A stretch of 34,281 nucleotides of DNA from Sulfurovaceae bacterium (GTDB lineage: Bacteria > Campylobacterota > Campylobacteria > Campylobacterales > Sulfurovaceae). Made by a program: the position numbers and the translations under genes. The stretch spans positions 1-34,281 of the forward strand of contig JADGER010000007.1 of NCBI GenBank assembly GCA_016744315.1, written 5' to 3'. Each line of letters opens with the position of its first letter. The stretch's first letter is position 1. Below the pieces are notes generated by a model. That model saw only the letters and a program-made list of their open reading frames with translations, was not told the origin of the DNA and searched no databases. Positions 1-9,962 of this stretch are shown here, piece by piece.

Positions 1-22
1 TAAAATTTCATTTCTACAAGAT

Positions 23-98
23 GGGGAATTAGCTCAGCTGGGAGAGCGCTTCGCTGGCAGCGAAGAGGTCGACGGTTCGATCCCGTTATTCTCCACCA
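23..98 (+). tRNA. tRNA-Ala (anticodon GGC)
   Basis: The sequence folds by eye into a complete 76-nt cloverleaf. The acceptor stem is GGGGAAT/ATTCTCC with one G-U pair, the D arm is GCTC/GAGC, and the anticodon stem is CTTCG/CGAAG around loop CTGGCAG. The T arm is GACGG/CCGTT around TTCGATC. The anticodon GGC at 56-58 reads GCC/GCU alanine codons, and the 3' CCA is encoded. No other tRNA or rRNA is seen beside it. A type III restriction-modification system begins 176 nt downstream, and tRNA genes are common insertion points for such cargo. Confidence 0.97.
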
Positions 99-274
99 TT
101 GTAACTTCACAAAATTATCTTAAAAAAATCAAAATATATTATTAGAAATAAGAAAAGACTTAGAATACTATTAAAATTATGGACATTAAGCTCTGTATTA
201 TATAGTGCCTAAATTTTTTAGATAAACCTCATTCTACTAGATAGCAATTAATACTATAAACAAAAAGGACACAA

Positions 275-2011
275 ATGCCATATATAGATTGGATGGGTAA
301 AGAAGATGTACAAAATCATCATAAAAATATTACTTATAAGACGATTGAGTGTAAAGAAGAGATAGGCGATAAAGATAGTGAGAATATGATTATCAAGGGC
401 GATAACCTCTTAGCACTTAAATCACTTTTGCCTTATTATGCCTCTAGTGTCAAGATGATATACATTGACCCACCTTATAATACGGGGAATACTTCGTGGG
501 TTTATAATGATAATATGGATAGTCCTCTTATCAAAAAATGGCTAAACGATACAGTCAATGCCGATGATTTGAGCAGAAGCGACAAATGGCTTTGTATGAT
601 GTATCCACGACTTAAACTTTTGAGAGAACTACTTAAAGATGATGGGGTGATTTTTATCTCTATTGATGATGCAGAAGTAGCACATCTTAGAATGATATGT
701 GATGAGATTTTTGGTTCTGAAAATTTTATAACAGAAGTGATATGGGAAAGAGCTTTTGCCCCAAAGAATGATGCTAAATATTTTTCAGTCAGTCATGATT
801 ATATTTTAGTTTATGCTAAAAAAATTGATAAATGTAAAATAAATAGATTGGCTAGAACAGAAGAAGCAAATAGCCGATATAAAAATCTTGATAATGACCC
901 TAGAGGTATATGGATTTCTGATAATTTAACAGTAAAGACTTATTCTGAAAAATATGATTATCCAATAGAAACACCTAGTGGTAAATTAATTAATCCATCA
1001 ATAGGTTTGTGTTGGCGTGTATCACAAGAAAAACTTAAAGAGTTAGTTGATGATAATAGGATTTGGTTTGGTAAAGAAGGTTCAAATGTACCTCGTCTAA
1101 AAAGATTTTTATCCGATGTTCAAGATGGAATGGTGCCGATTAGTCTTTGGAAACATGGAGAAGTTGGACATAATCAAGAAGCAAAACAAGAAAGTAACAA
1201 AATTTTATTTGATAAAACTCTTTTTGAAACTCCTAAACCAGTAAGGCTAATTCAAAGAATATTACAACTTTCAACATCAAAAGATGACATAATCCTAGAC
1301 TCATTCGCAGGAAGTGGTACAACTGCTCATGCTGTATTGGAACAAAATAAAGAAGATGGTGGAAATCGTAAATTTATATTGATAGAAACTTTGGATTATG
1401 CCAAAGATATAACAGCTGAACGAGTAAAAAGAGTGATACAAGGGTATGATTTTACGGGGAAAGATAAAACTACTTTGTATGAAAATAAACTCACAACGAC
1501 ACAAATATTAAAGCCTGAGACTATGGAAAAAGTATCTAAAGAAGTAAGTAAAATAGTGGAAGATGAAAAGCTAAATTATACAAAGATAGAAAAGACTTTT
1601 AAAGATAATATACTTAAAGTTGAGGGTATTAAAAATATAAAAAGCTTTAAAGATGGCATTGGTGGAGGGTTTAAATATTGTGAATTAAGTTATGATATTT
1701 TTGATGAGTTTGGAGAGCTAAACGCTAATCTTAGCTTTGAGCAAATCGCAAAACATATCTATTTTGTAGAGTTTAAAAAGCCTATAGATAAAAGAGAGAG
1801 AGAAGCTCCTTTTGTAGGTTCATTTAAAGATACTCATATCTATTTTTATGAAAATAAGTTTCTCAATAAAGATTTGACACAAGTGCTAAAAAGAGATAAA
1901 GTCTATAAAAATATTATTATTTATACTACCAAAACCACGGTATCAGACGATATATTAAAAGAGAAAAATATTATCATAAGATATATCCCTTATGACATAA
2001 AGGATAATTAA
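275..2011 (+). CDS. mod: Type III restriction-modification DNA methyltransferase (Mod)
   Basis: This is the modification and specificity subunit of a type III R-M system. It transfers a methyl group from S-adenosylmethionine to adenine at one strand of a short asymmetric site. The catalytic motif IV DPPY is at residues 65-68, and the SAM-binding motif I (FAGSGTT) follows at about 344-350. Motif IV before motif I is the beta-class order typical of type III Mod. The segment between them (about 150-310) should hold the target recognition domain, so the recognition site cannot be read from sequence. At 578 aa it is somewhat short but within the family range. A good SD (AAGGA) precedes the ATG. 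The stop overlaps the ATG of res (TAATG), implying translational coupling. The 176-nt AT-rich gap before the gene shows no confident promoter. High A+T and the tRNA-side location suggest horizontal acquisition (inference). Confidence 0.93.
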   Translation: MPYIDWMGKEDVQNHHKNITYKTIECKEEIGDKDSENMIIKGDNLLALKSLLPYYASSVKMIYIDPPYNTGNTSWVYNDNMDSPLIKKWLNDTVNADDLSRSDKWLCMMYPRLKLLRELLKDDGVIFISIDDAEVAHLRMICDEIFGSENFITEVIWERAFAPKNDAKYFSVSHDYILVYAKKIDKCKINRLARTEEANSRYKNLDNDPRGIWISDNLTVKTYSEKYDYPIETPSGKLINPSIGLCWRVSQEKLKELVDDNRIWFGKEGSNVPRLKRFLSDVQDGMVPISLWKHGEVGHNQEAKQESNKILFDKTLFETPKPVRLIQRILQLSTSKDDIILDSFAGSGTTAHAVLEQNKEDGGNRKFILIETLDYAKDITAERVKRVIQGYDFTGKDKTTLYENKLTTTQILKPETMEKVSKEVSKIVEDEKLNYTKIEKTFKDNILKVEGIKNIKSFKDGIGGGFKYCELSYDIFDEFGELNANLSFEQIAKHIYFVEFKKPIDKREREAPFVGSFKDTHIYFYENKFLNKDLTQVLKRDKVYKNIIIYTTKTTVSDDILKEKNIIIRYIPYDIKDN

Positions 2012-4644
2012 TGCTAAAAAGATACCAAAAAAAATCATTAGAAACTTTAGATGCTTTTTGTCAAAAATCACTTAATAGTACACCTACGGAAGCTTTTAGA
2101 GAGATGACTTCAAATCAATATCTTGAAGTAGATGATTATACAAATCCTTATGTATGCCTAAGAGTGCCTACTGGTGGTGGCAAGACACTGATAGCCACAA
2201 AAAGTTTGAGGATTTTGGTTAATGAATATCTAGATAAAAAGTATCATCTTGTTTTTTGGTTAGCCCCAAGTGATAAGATAGTAAGCCAAACACTTGAAGC
2301 ACTCAAAGACAAAAGGCATTTTTACAGACAATCTTTGGATAGGGATTTTGACAATATAAATGTAATGAGTGTCAAAGAGAGTTATAAACAAAAGTTTGAC
2401 CCTCAAAATGAATTGGTGATTATTATTGGTACTATTCAAAGCTTTAGAACAAAGAATAAAGAGGGTAGAAAGTTTTATGATGAAAATGGACATTATTATG
2501 AATTACTAAAATCTTATGATATTAAACCCTCTTTAGACAATGCGATGAAGCATTTTAAACCTATTATTATTCTTGATGAAGCCCATAAGTCTAGCACAGG
2601 ACTTAGTCTCACAAATTTACTTGCGTTAAAGCCCTCATTTATATTGGAGTTTACGGCTACACCAGTGACCAAAACGAGTAAGGCAAAGAGTATCTATGCT
2701 AGTAATATTTTATACAGTGTCAATGCCTCACAACTCAAAAAAGAGAATATGATAAAACTACCTATACTACTAAAAACTATTGATGATACAAAGTTGATAT
2801 TAAAAGAGAGTATTGAAAAAAGAGATTATTTAGAACAGTTGGCAAAGTTGGAGATGATAGTAACAGATAAATATATACGACCTATCAACCTCATAAGAGC
2901 AGATGAAAATAGAGGTAGTGACTCTATGACTTATGATAAAATCAAAGCTATCTTAATGGAAGACTTTAATATAGCAGAAGAGCAGATAGCCATCCAAACT
3001 GGGAACTTAAAAGAGATAGATAGCGTTGATTTATTAAGTGATAGTTGTAAGATAAGATATATTATCACAGTAGATGCACTCAAAGAGGGGTGGGATTGTC
3101 CTTTTGCGTATATCCTTAGTGTCGTATCTAATATGCAATCAAAAACAGCAATAGAACAGCTTATCGGTAGAGTGCTAAGAATGCCCTATATAGAAGAGAA
3201 AAATAAAAAAGAGTTGGGTTATAGTTTTGTTTATGTAAAAAGTGAAAACTTTGAAGAGGTGGCTTCTAGTATCGGAGATACACTTATAAAGAGTGGATTT
3301 GAAGAGTTTGAAGCTAAGGTAAGTATAAATAATACAGACGATACCAATGAGTTTATGGGAGAATTAGGTGGTATATTTGGAGCAGATTTATATGAAGATA
3401 GACAAATAGAAGTAGATGATATAGATTTAGAAGAATTAAACAAACCATCTATCTCTCCTTATATAAATTATAATAATGAGACTAAAGAATTAACTATTAT
3501 TAAAATGCCTACAGCTTCAAAAAGAGAAGCATTTATTAAAAGTGTTCAAAAAATTGTACCTGATAATAAAAGAGATGAAGTTGAAAAAATAGTTAGAGAT
3601 TTAGAAAAACTAAACAGTGATAAATTAGATTTGATTACAGATATAGTATTACCTAGACTATTGATAAATAAAGGTGGTGAAGAGATAGAATTTGAAGAGA
3701 GTTTAATATTAGAGTATATTGATATAACAGATAAAGAGTTGATACAAAATGCTTCTTTGACACTTGACGAATTTAGTGTAAATATAGAAGAGCATATAGG
3801 ACAAATTGATATAACTCAAAGTAATAAACTCTCAATAATAGAAGTAACAACAAAAAATTCTCTTTTTGATGCACAAGAAAATAGTTATATATCAGATGTA
3901 ATCAATGAATATGGTATCAAAGTAGATGATAAATCAAATATAGCTAAATTATCAGTGGGTATATCCAAACTTATTAGAGATGAAAATAGTGATATATTAA
4001 AAATAATAAGTTCAGAGCAACTTAATCAGTTTGTCTCTTTAGTCATAATTAATTTAATAGATGAGAGAGAAGATATAAATATTTATATCTGTGAAAATCA
4101 TCAATATCAGCTAAAAAGAGCCATATTAATTAAATTAAATAAAATGATATTTGAATCTAAAAATCTAAGTTTTAATAATCTTTTAAATATTAATAGTTTT
4201 ACTACAAATATAGAAAGTGTATTTACACTCAATAACTATAAACCAAATGAAGATTCAAGAAGTTCAAGCTTTAATAAACATCAATATAAATATGCTGATA
4301 AATTTGATAGTAATGAAGAGTATATCTGTGCAAAATATATTGATAATTTACCACAAGTGACAACATGGATTAAAAATATATCTGGAAATTATGGAAACTC
4401 TTTTTGGTTACAAACTTCGACAGATAAGTTTTATCCTGATTTTATTATTAAACTAGATAATGGCAAGACAATAGTTGCAGAGTACAAAGGTGAGCATCTT
4501 AAAACCAATAATGATAGCAAAGAGAAAGAGATTATTGGTAATGCCTTTGCTTCATTAACTGATAATATTGAGTTTTTGATGTTATATAAAGATGACTATA
4601 AGAATAAATTGGATGAGGTAATTAAGGCTAAAACCAAGCATTGA
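2011..4644 (+). CDS. res: Type III restriction enzyme, helicase/endonuclease subunit (Res)
   Basis: This is the restriction subunit that acts with Mod, using ATP hydrolysis to communicate between unmethylated sites and then cutting DNA. Superfamily 2 helicase motifs appear in order: Walker A PTGGGKT (residues 53-59), DEAH (about 188-191), a TATP motif III (about 214-217), and motif VI as GRVLRMP (about residue 386). The C-terminus carries the expected PD-(D/E)xK nuclease: D810 in YPDF and E824-x-K826 in AEYKG. The 877-aa length is normal for Res, and all motif regions are present, so the enzyme looks functional. It starts at the ATG overlapping the mod stop. An A8 tract lies at codons 6-8. 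The ORF ends 77 nt before the convergent nuoN, with a palindromic terminator between them. Confidence 0.94.
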   Translation: MLKRYQKKSLETLDAFCQKSLNSTPTEAFREMTSNQYLEVDDYTNPYVCLRVPTGGGKTLIATKSLRILVNEYLDKKYHLVFWLAPSDKIVSQTLEALKDKRHFYRQSLDRDFDNINVMSVKESYKQKFDPQNELVIIIGTIQSFRTKNKEGRKFYDENGHYYELLKSYDIKPSLDNAMKHFKPIIILDEAHKSSTGLSLTNLLALKPSFILEFTATPVTKTSKAKSIYASNILYSVNASQLKKENMIKLPILLKTIDDTKLILKESIEKRDYLEQLAKLEMIVTDKYIRPINLIRADENRGSDSMTYDKIKAILMEDFNIAEEQIAIQTGNLKEIDSVDLLSDSCKIRYIITVDALKEGWDCPFAYILSVVSNMQSKTAIEQLIGRVLRMPYIEEKNKKELGYSFVYVKSENFEEVASSIGDTLIKSGFEEFEAKVSINNTDDTNEFMGELGGIFGADLYEDRQIEVDDIDLEELNKPSISPYINYNNETKELTIIKMPTASKREAFIKSVQKIVPDNKRDEVEKIVRDLEKLNSDKLDLITDIVLPRLLINKGGEEIEFEESLILEYIDITDKELIQNASLTLDEFSVNIEEHIGQIDITQSNKLSIIEVTTKNSLFDAQENSYISDVINEYGIKVDDKSNIAKLSVGISKLIRDENSDILKIISSEQLNQFVSLVIINLIDEREDINIYICENHQYQLKRAILIKLNKMIFESKNLSFNNLLNINSFTTNIESVFTLNNYKPNEDSRSSSFNKHQYKYADKFDSNEEYICAKYIDNLPQVTTWIKNISGNYGNSFWLQTSTDKFYPDFIIKLDNGKTIVAEYKGEHLKTNNDSKEKEIIGNAFASLTDNIEFLMLYKDDYKNKLDEVIKAKTKH

Positions 4645-4681
4645 TATAAGGTAAGTAAAGTACTGTATATAAAAGAAAGAT

Positions 4682-4710
4682 TCTAGCTAGAAAAAACTCT
4701 TCTAGCTAGA
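4682..4710. terminator. Bidirectional hairpin between res and nuoN
   Basis: Two exact copies of the self-complementary 10-mer TCTAGCTAGA (4682-4691 and 4701-4710) flank a 9-nt AT-rich loop, giving a 10-bp stem on either strand. The element sits between the stop of res (+) and the stop of nuoN (-), where a shared terminator is expected. An A-rich run follows the second arm, but there is no clear T tract on the + strand, so Rho-independent activity is plausible rather than certain. Confidence 0.55.
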
Positions 4711-4720
4711 GATGTAAAAA

Positions 4721-6211
4721 TTAATAACCGCTTGCACTTACCATATAGAAGATATATGAGATAAGAGGTTGCATAAAGAAGACTGAACCAACGGTTGCAG
4801 CGACTGCTATACCAATAATTGTCATCAATGGTTTAGATGCATTATAATAAACTGTATTATCATTTTCAACAGGGTCATATAAGAACATATAGACAATTAG
4901 TTTCAAGTAATAAAATGCAGCTATCGCAGAGTTAAGACCCATAACAACAGCTAACCAAATATATCCTGCATCAACTGCTGCACTCATAATATAGATTTTA
5001 CCCCAAAATATAGAGAATGGAGGAACACCTGCAAGTGAAAGCATAAAGAGTCCCATTACAACTGCACCCATTGGCATAATTTTAACTAATCCTGCAAATT
5101 TCTCGTAAGGGTGGTCATATCTTTCATGGAAAATTCTGTTTTTGTGACGACTAATCCATAACATTGCAAATGCACCAAGGTTTGTGAACATAAAGAGTCC
5201 ATAATAGAGGAATATCCCTGTATTTCCTTTGGTTGTATCAAGTGCCAAAGCAGCCATTACAAAACCTGCATGAGAGATAGAACTATATGCTAACATTCTT
5301 TTAACATCTTGCTGTACTAATGCCATCATATTTGAAAGAGTCATAGTAAGTACTGCGAGTATTAAAATCAAAATTCTAACCCACTCAACACCTAAATCAA
5401 TATACATACCAAAGATACGCATAGCTACTACAAATACTGCTATCTTAGGTACTATAGACATATAACCTGCTAAAGGAGCAGACGCACCCTCGTAAACATC
5501 AGGAGTCCAAGTATGGAAAGGGAAAAGAGAGAGTTTAAATGCAAATGCTGCAAGTAAAAATATTGACCCACCCAAAATTGTACCCATAACCGCAGGTTCA
5601 TTAATTCTATCTTGGAGAACATCTGCAACTTGGTATAACTCAATACTTCCTGTAAGTGCATAAATAATAGCAGAACCCATAACAAAGAAACCTGCTGCTA
5701 ATGCACCCATTGTAAAGTACTTCACTGCTGCTTCATACGAGTTGTTTCTATTATGAAGAGCAATAAGTGTATAAAGAGACAAAGATGCTGTTTCGATACC
5801 AACAAAAATAAGAACAAGATTATCACTTGCAACCATAAACTGGAATCCTGCAATCATAAACAAAAAGAGTGCAAAAAATTCAGGATATGAATACTCATGA
5901 AACCTTTTAGATGTTAATGCTAATGGGATAAACAGTATAGATGCTGCTAATATAAGAAGCTGTGAAATAATAGCAACACCATCAATAAGCATTACATCAA
6001 AAAAACCTCGTTCATTGACATTGAGTCCCATTACAGAACCAAAGTCAACAAATAGTATCAATATAGTCATCATAACATACAAAGACTTATGTAGGCCATC
6101 TTTGAATAGATCAATAATTAAAATAATCAATCCACCTGCTATAGCAATTAACATTGGTGATAAAGTTACCAAGTTTAGGGAAGCTAAACTTACATTAATA
6201 GGTTCTAACAT
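4721..6211 (-). CDS. nuoN: NADH-quinone oxidoreductase (complex I) subunit N
   Basis: This is an antiporter-like proton-pumping membrane subunit of complex I, last in the operon. The 496-aa protein is almost entirely hydrophobic, with about 14 predicted membrane segments. It has the hallmark helix with a buried glutamate (VGIETASLSLYT), the broken-helix motif FPFHTWTPDVYEG, and the lysine-bearing motif KRMLAYSSISHAGF, all shared with Mrp-type antiporters. Its ATG overlaps the nuoM stop by one base (TAATG), indicating coupled translation. Transcription probably ends at the palindromic hairpin just downstream. Confidence 0.96.
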   Translation of the reverse strand: MLEPINVSLASLNLVTLSPMLIAIAGGLIILIIDLFKDGLHKSLYVMMTILILFVDFGSVMGLNVNERGFFDVMLIDGVAIISQLLILAASILFIPLALTSKRFHEYSYPEFFALFLFMIAGFQFMVASDNLVLIFVGIETASLSLYTLIALHNRNNSYEAAVKYFTMGALAAGFFVMGSAIIYALTGSIELYQVADVLQDRINEPAVMGTILGGSIFLLAAFAFKLSLFPFHTWTPDVYEGASAPLAGYMSIVPKIAVFVVAMRIFGMYIDLGVEWVRILILILAVLTMTLSNMMALVQQDVKRMLAYSSISHAGFVMAALALDTTKGNTGIFLYYGLFMFTNLGAFAMLWISRHKNRIFHERYDHPYEKFAGLVKIMPMGAVVMGLFMLSLAGVPPFSIFWGKIYIMSAAVDAGYIWLAVVMGLNSAIAAFYYLKLIVYMFLYDPVENDNTVYYNASKPLMTIIGIAVAATVGSVFFMQPLISYIFYMVSASGY

Positions 6212-7737
6212 TATTCTGCCTCCTTCGTTTGTTTGCTGAGAATTATTGTCTCTTTGGCTTCAGGTGTCTGAGCCTTCTCTTCCATAAAGTTTAGTAGTGC
6301 TTTAACACTTGTATCAATAGGTGCTAACACTGGTTTAGGATATACACCTAACCATACAACAATTATAACAAGAGGAACTAATGCAGTCATTTCTCTAGCA
6401 TTTAAATCTGGAAGATTTCTATTTGCTTCATTTGTTATAGGACCAAAGAATGTTCTCTTAAAGAGTCTAAGCATATACATAGCCCCAATAATAATTGTTG
6501 TTCCTGCAAGAACTGTTGCTACTGGAGATACTTGATAGAATCCAAGAAGTACCAAAAACTCTCCAACAAATCCTATAGTAAGTGGTAAACCAACCGATGC
6601 CATTAGCATAATCCCGAAGATTACAGCATATTTTGGCATCACCGCAGCCAAGCCACCAAACTCGCTCATCTCTTTGGTATGTCGTCTATCATAGATAACA
6701 CCAACTAACATAAACAAAGCCCCTGATACAATACCGTGAGAGAGCATCAAAAAGACAGAACCACTAATACCTTCTGCATTCATAGCAAATGTACCTAGAA
6801 CGATAACACCCATATGTGATACAGATGAGTATGCAATAACTTGTTTCATATCTTCTTGAGCATATGCTACCATAGCGGTATAGATAATCATAATAACTGC
6901 TAAGACTGTCATAAATGGTATCATCATTACTGACGCATCAGGAAATAGCGGTAATGAAAATCTAATAAAACCATAAGTACCCATTTTAAGAAGTACCGCT
7001 GCAAGAATTACAGAACCTATTGTTGGTGCTTGACCGTGAGCGTACGGCAACCAAGTATGGAATGGAAACATTGGAACTTTGATAGCAAAGCCAGCAAAGA
7101 ATGCCATAAAGAGCCAAATTTGGTAATTAACAGGTAACACAAGTGCATACCAATCAGTAATAGAGAAACTCCACACACCAGAAACACTATAATAAAGATA
7201 TGCAATAAAGAGCATACCTACAAGCATTATAAGGGAACCTGTAAATGTATATAAGAAGAATTTAATTGACGCATAGATTCTTCTTGGTCCACCCCAAGCA
7301 CCAATAATATAAAGCATTGGTACCAAAGAGAGTTCCCAAAAGAGGTAAAATACAATAGCATCAAGAGCAACAAAAACACCTATCATCGTCATCTCTAAAA
7401 AGAGAAGAGAGATAATCATGTTTTTAACATCTTTTTCTATATTCATACCAATCATACCAAGAAGTGTCATCAAGGCAGCCATAATCACAATAAAGAGACT
7501 AATACCATCAACACCAACATAATAATTGATACCAAAATCAGGAACCAAAGGAATCAGTTCAACAAACTGCATTCCTGCATTAGTTCCATCAAAACTCATC
7601 CAGAGCCAAATAGCAAGTAGTAACTCCACTGTAGCTACACTAATACCATAGACCCTAGCACTACTTTTATCAACTACAAATCCTAGCAATCCTGCGACTG
7701 CGGGGAAGAATATTAATACACTTAAAATATTATCCAT
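6211..7737 (-). CDS. nuoM: NADH-quinone oxidoreductase (complex I) subunit M
   Basis: This is the second antiporter-like proton-pumping subunit. The 508-aa polytopic protein shows the buried glutamate helix (FWELSLVPMLYIIG), the FPFHTWLPYAHGQAP broken helix and a lysine/serine helix (KQVIAYSSVSHMGV). The length matches typical NuoM. The gene is preceded by a clear SD (TAAGGAG) in the 12-nt gap after nuoL and overlaps nuoN by one base. In the assembled complex it lies between NuoN and NuoL in the membrane arm. The polar C-terminal tail after about residue 480 is unremarkable. Confidence 0.96.
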   Translation of the reverse strand: MDNILSVLIFFPAVAGLLGFVVDKSSARVYGISVATVELLLAIWLWMSFDGTNAGMQFVELIPLVPDFGINYYVGVDGISLFIVIMAALMTLLGMIGMNIEKDVKNMIISLLFLEMTMIGVFVALDAIVFYLFWELSLVPMLYIIGAWGGPRRIYASIKFFLYTFTGSLIMLVGMLFIAYLYYSVSGVWSFSITDWYALVLPVNYQIWLFMAFFAGFAIKVPMFPFHTWLPYAHGQAPTIGSVILAAVLLKMGTYGFIRFSLPLFPDASVMMIPFMTVLAVIMIIYTAMVAYAQEDMKQVIAYSSVSHMGVIVLGTFAMNAEGISGSVFLMLSHGIVSGALFMLVGVIYDRRHTKEMSEFGGLAAVMPKYAVIFGIMLMASVGLPLTIGFVGEFLVLLGFYQVSPVATVLAGTTIIIGAMYMLRLFKRTFFGPITNEANRNLPDLNAREMTALVPLVIIVVWLGVYPKPVLAPIDTSVKALLNFMEEKAQTPEAKETIILSKQTKEAE

Positions 7738-7749
7738 TTATACTTCTCC

Positions 7750-9657
7750 TTAAGCTATTAACGCAGTAACTGCTGCGACGAGTAGCATCAAGACTAAACC
7801 TACTGCCATCCAATTAAGATAGTTAGAGAGGTTACCTGTCTGCATTTTTCTTGTTTGATCTCCACCTTTGAAGAAGAGATACGCAATTGCATCAACGCTA
7901 GCATCGATAATTTTCATATCTACTGATTTCCACATGATGTGTGATAAGAGGTAGTATGGTTTAGAAATAAACTCAGCATAAAATTGTGGAATATAGTATT
8001 GGTTTTTCAAGAGTTGATATATGAAACTATTTTCACATTTTTCATCTCTTTTAAGACCATTTCCATATTTTTTCCAAGCAAGTACAATACCACCAACTGC
8101 AAAAATAAGAACTAATATACCCAAATAAATTGCTAGATGATGAGTATGTTCACTCATTACATAGTCTGGCATAAGAGGTGAACTTGTAACAAACTCTTGA
8201 AATGCTCCTTGGAAGAATCCAGCAATAATTGCAAGTAATGCCAAAGGACTCATTGCAACTAATACAAATTTATACATTTCATGTGGATGAATATCAAACT
8301 CTTTATATCTTTCATCACCATCAAATGTTAAGAATACTTGTCTAAAGCTATAGAATGCTGTCATACCAGCAGTTACTACAAGCATAGCCCATAAAAAGAG
8401 TGTACCTTCATTGAATGCTGTTTCAATAATTGCATCTTTTGAGAAGAAACCAGCAAGTGGTGGAATACCAGCAAGAGCAATAGAAGCGATACCCATATAA
8501 AGATAAGTACCTCTCATCACTTTTTTAAGTCCACCCATTTTGAAGATGTCAAGCTCATCATGCATAGCATGCATAACATTACCTGCACCCAAGAATAACA
8601 ATGCCTTAAAGAATGCGTGTGCTGCAAGGTGGAAAAGTGCTATCCAATACGCACCAAGTCCAGCCGCTGCAAACATATACCCTAACTGTGAAAGTGTAGA
8701 ATACGCAATAATTCGTTTAAGGTCTCTATTAACCAATGCCATAGATGCAGCAAAAAATGCCACAAATGTACCAAGAGCTGCAATAAAGAAACTTACTTCA
8801 GAAACTTCAGGCATAGAATAAAGAGGATTTGCACGAATAACAAGGAAAACCCCTGCTGTTACCATTGTAGCTGCGTGAATCAATGCAGATACTGGTGTAG
8901 GACCTTCCATTGCATCTGTAAGCCAAGTATGCAGTGGAAACTGTGCTGATTTACCCATAGCACCAATAAAGAGTGCAATGGCTGCAAGTGTTAAGACAGA
9001 CTCATCTAAATATGGCAATGCTGCAAATACAACATCATACTGAAGTGACCCTGTGTTCCAATAAAGAACAAAAATACCAACTAGCATCGCAAGGTCAGCT
9101 ATACGGTTAACAATAAATGCTTCGTTTGCTGCCCAAGATGGAGAGATAGATGGATTAACTTCTGGAGACTCATCTTTTTTGTGATACCAAAAACCAATAA
9201 GTAACCAAGAACAAACACCAACACCTTCCCAACCAATAAAGAGTCCAGCAAAGTTATCACTCATAACAAGTACTAACATTGAGAAAACAAATGCTGATAG
9301 GTAAGAGAAGAATCTATTAAAACTCTTGTCGTGATCCATATATCCTATAGAATAAATATGAACAACTGTTGATACCAAAGTAACAACAACCATCATAGTT
9401 ACACTTACATGGTCAACCACAAATCCAAATGGAATAGCTAAATCACCTGCAGAAATCCAATCCATCATGGTTACATGAATACCATGCCCAGTTTGGACAA
9501 CATAGGCTGCTAAAATAGCTGAAGCAACAAAAGAGGTTGCTAAAAGTAAAGAGGCAATAACTCCAACAAAGGTCTTTTTAGGACTCATCCCAAAAAGAGC
9601 AGCAAAAAGAGAACTCACTAACGGTGCAAAAAGTGCAATATATACAAACTTTTCCAT
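7750..9657 (-). CDS. nuoL: NADH-quinone oxidoreductase (complex I) subunit L
   Basis: This is the distal antiporter-like proton-pumping subunit. The 635-aa protein carries the core antiporter fold, with the glutamate motif GWEGVGVCSWLL, the broken helix FPLHTWLTDAMEGPTP and the helix LIHAATMVTAGVF. It also has the long C-terminal extension expected of NuoL, whose amphipathic lateral helix (about residues 560-605) runs along NuoM and NuoN before a final membrane anchor. It begins 2 nt after the nuoK stop, with an SD-like AAAGGG inside the end of nuoK. Confidence 0.96.
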   Translation of the reverse strand: MEKFVYIALFAPLVSSLFAALFGMSPKKTFVGVIASLLLATSFVASAILAAYVVQTGHGIHVTMMDWISAGDLAIPFGFVVDHVSVTMMVVVTLVSTVVHIYSIGYMDHDKSFNRFFSYLSAFVFSMLVLVMSDNFAGLFIGWEGVGVCSWLLIGFWYHKKDESPEVNPSISPSWAANEAFIVNRIADLAMLVGIFVLYWNTGSLQYDVVFAALPYLDESVLTLAAIALFIGAMGKSAQFPLHTWLTDAMEGPTPVSALIHAATMVTAGVFLVIRANPLYSMPEVSEVSFFIAALGTFVAFFAASMALVNRDLKRIIAYSTLSQLGYMFAAAGLGAYWIALFHLAAHAFFKALLFLGAGNVMHAMHDELDIFKMGGLKKVMRGTYLYMGIASIALAGIPPLAGFFSKDAIIETAFNEGTLFLWAMLVVTAGMTAFYSFRQVFLTFDGDERYKEFDIHPHEMYKFVLVAMSPLALLAIIAGFFQGAFQEFVTSSPLMPDYVMSEHTHHLAIYLGILVLIFAVGGIVLAWKKYGNGLKRDEKCENSFIYQLLKNQYYIPQFYAEFISKPYYLLSHIMWKSVDMKIIDASVDAIAYLFFKGGDQTRKMQTGNLSNYLNWMAVGLVLMLLVAAVTALIA

Positions 9658-9659
9658 TA

Positions 9660-9962
9660 CTACCCTTTCATTGAAGCTAAATCATCAAGATCAAGCGTTC
9701 CAAATTTTTTGTAAAGGACTATAAGTAGTCCCAATCCAACCGCAACTTCACTTGCAGCAACTGCAATAATAAAGAATGCAAACATCTGCCCTGTTAAATC
9801 ATGGTAATAATATGATGCTGCTGCAAAAGCTATATTTGCAGAATTTAACATTATCTCTGTAGCAAAGAAGAGCATCAAAAGATTTCTTCTTCTAATAACT
9901 CCTACAAAACCAATTGCAAAAAGCAAACCTGAGAGTATAAGGTAATGACTAAGACCTATCAT
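9660..9962 (-). CDS. nuoK: NADH-quinone oxidoreductase (complex I) subunit K
   Basis: This 100-aa membrane subunit has three transmembrane helices and belongs to the proton-channel chain next to NuoJ and NuoA. The two conserved buried glutamates are visible in FATEIMLNSANIAF (helix 2) and AASEVAVGLGLL (helix 3). The size is exactly typical. Its start overlaps the nuoJ stop by four bases (ATGA), implying translational coupling. Confidence 0.95.
   Translation of the reverse strand: MIGLSHYLILSGLLFAIGFVGVIRRRNLLMLFFATEIMLNSANIAFAAASYYYHDLTGQMFAFFIIAVAASEVAVGLGLLIVLYKKFGTLDLDDLASMKG

Noticed and set aside
4645-4720. Direct repeat of the tRNA-Ala 3' end as an att site after res
   Set aside because: I looked for copies of the tRNA 3' sequence (such as TTCTCCACCA) between res and nuoN and saw none. 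No integrase gene is present.
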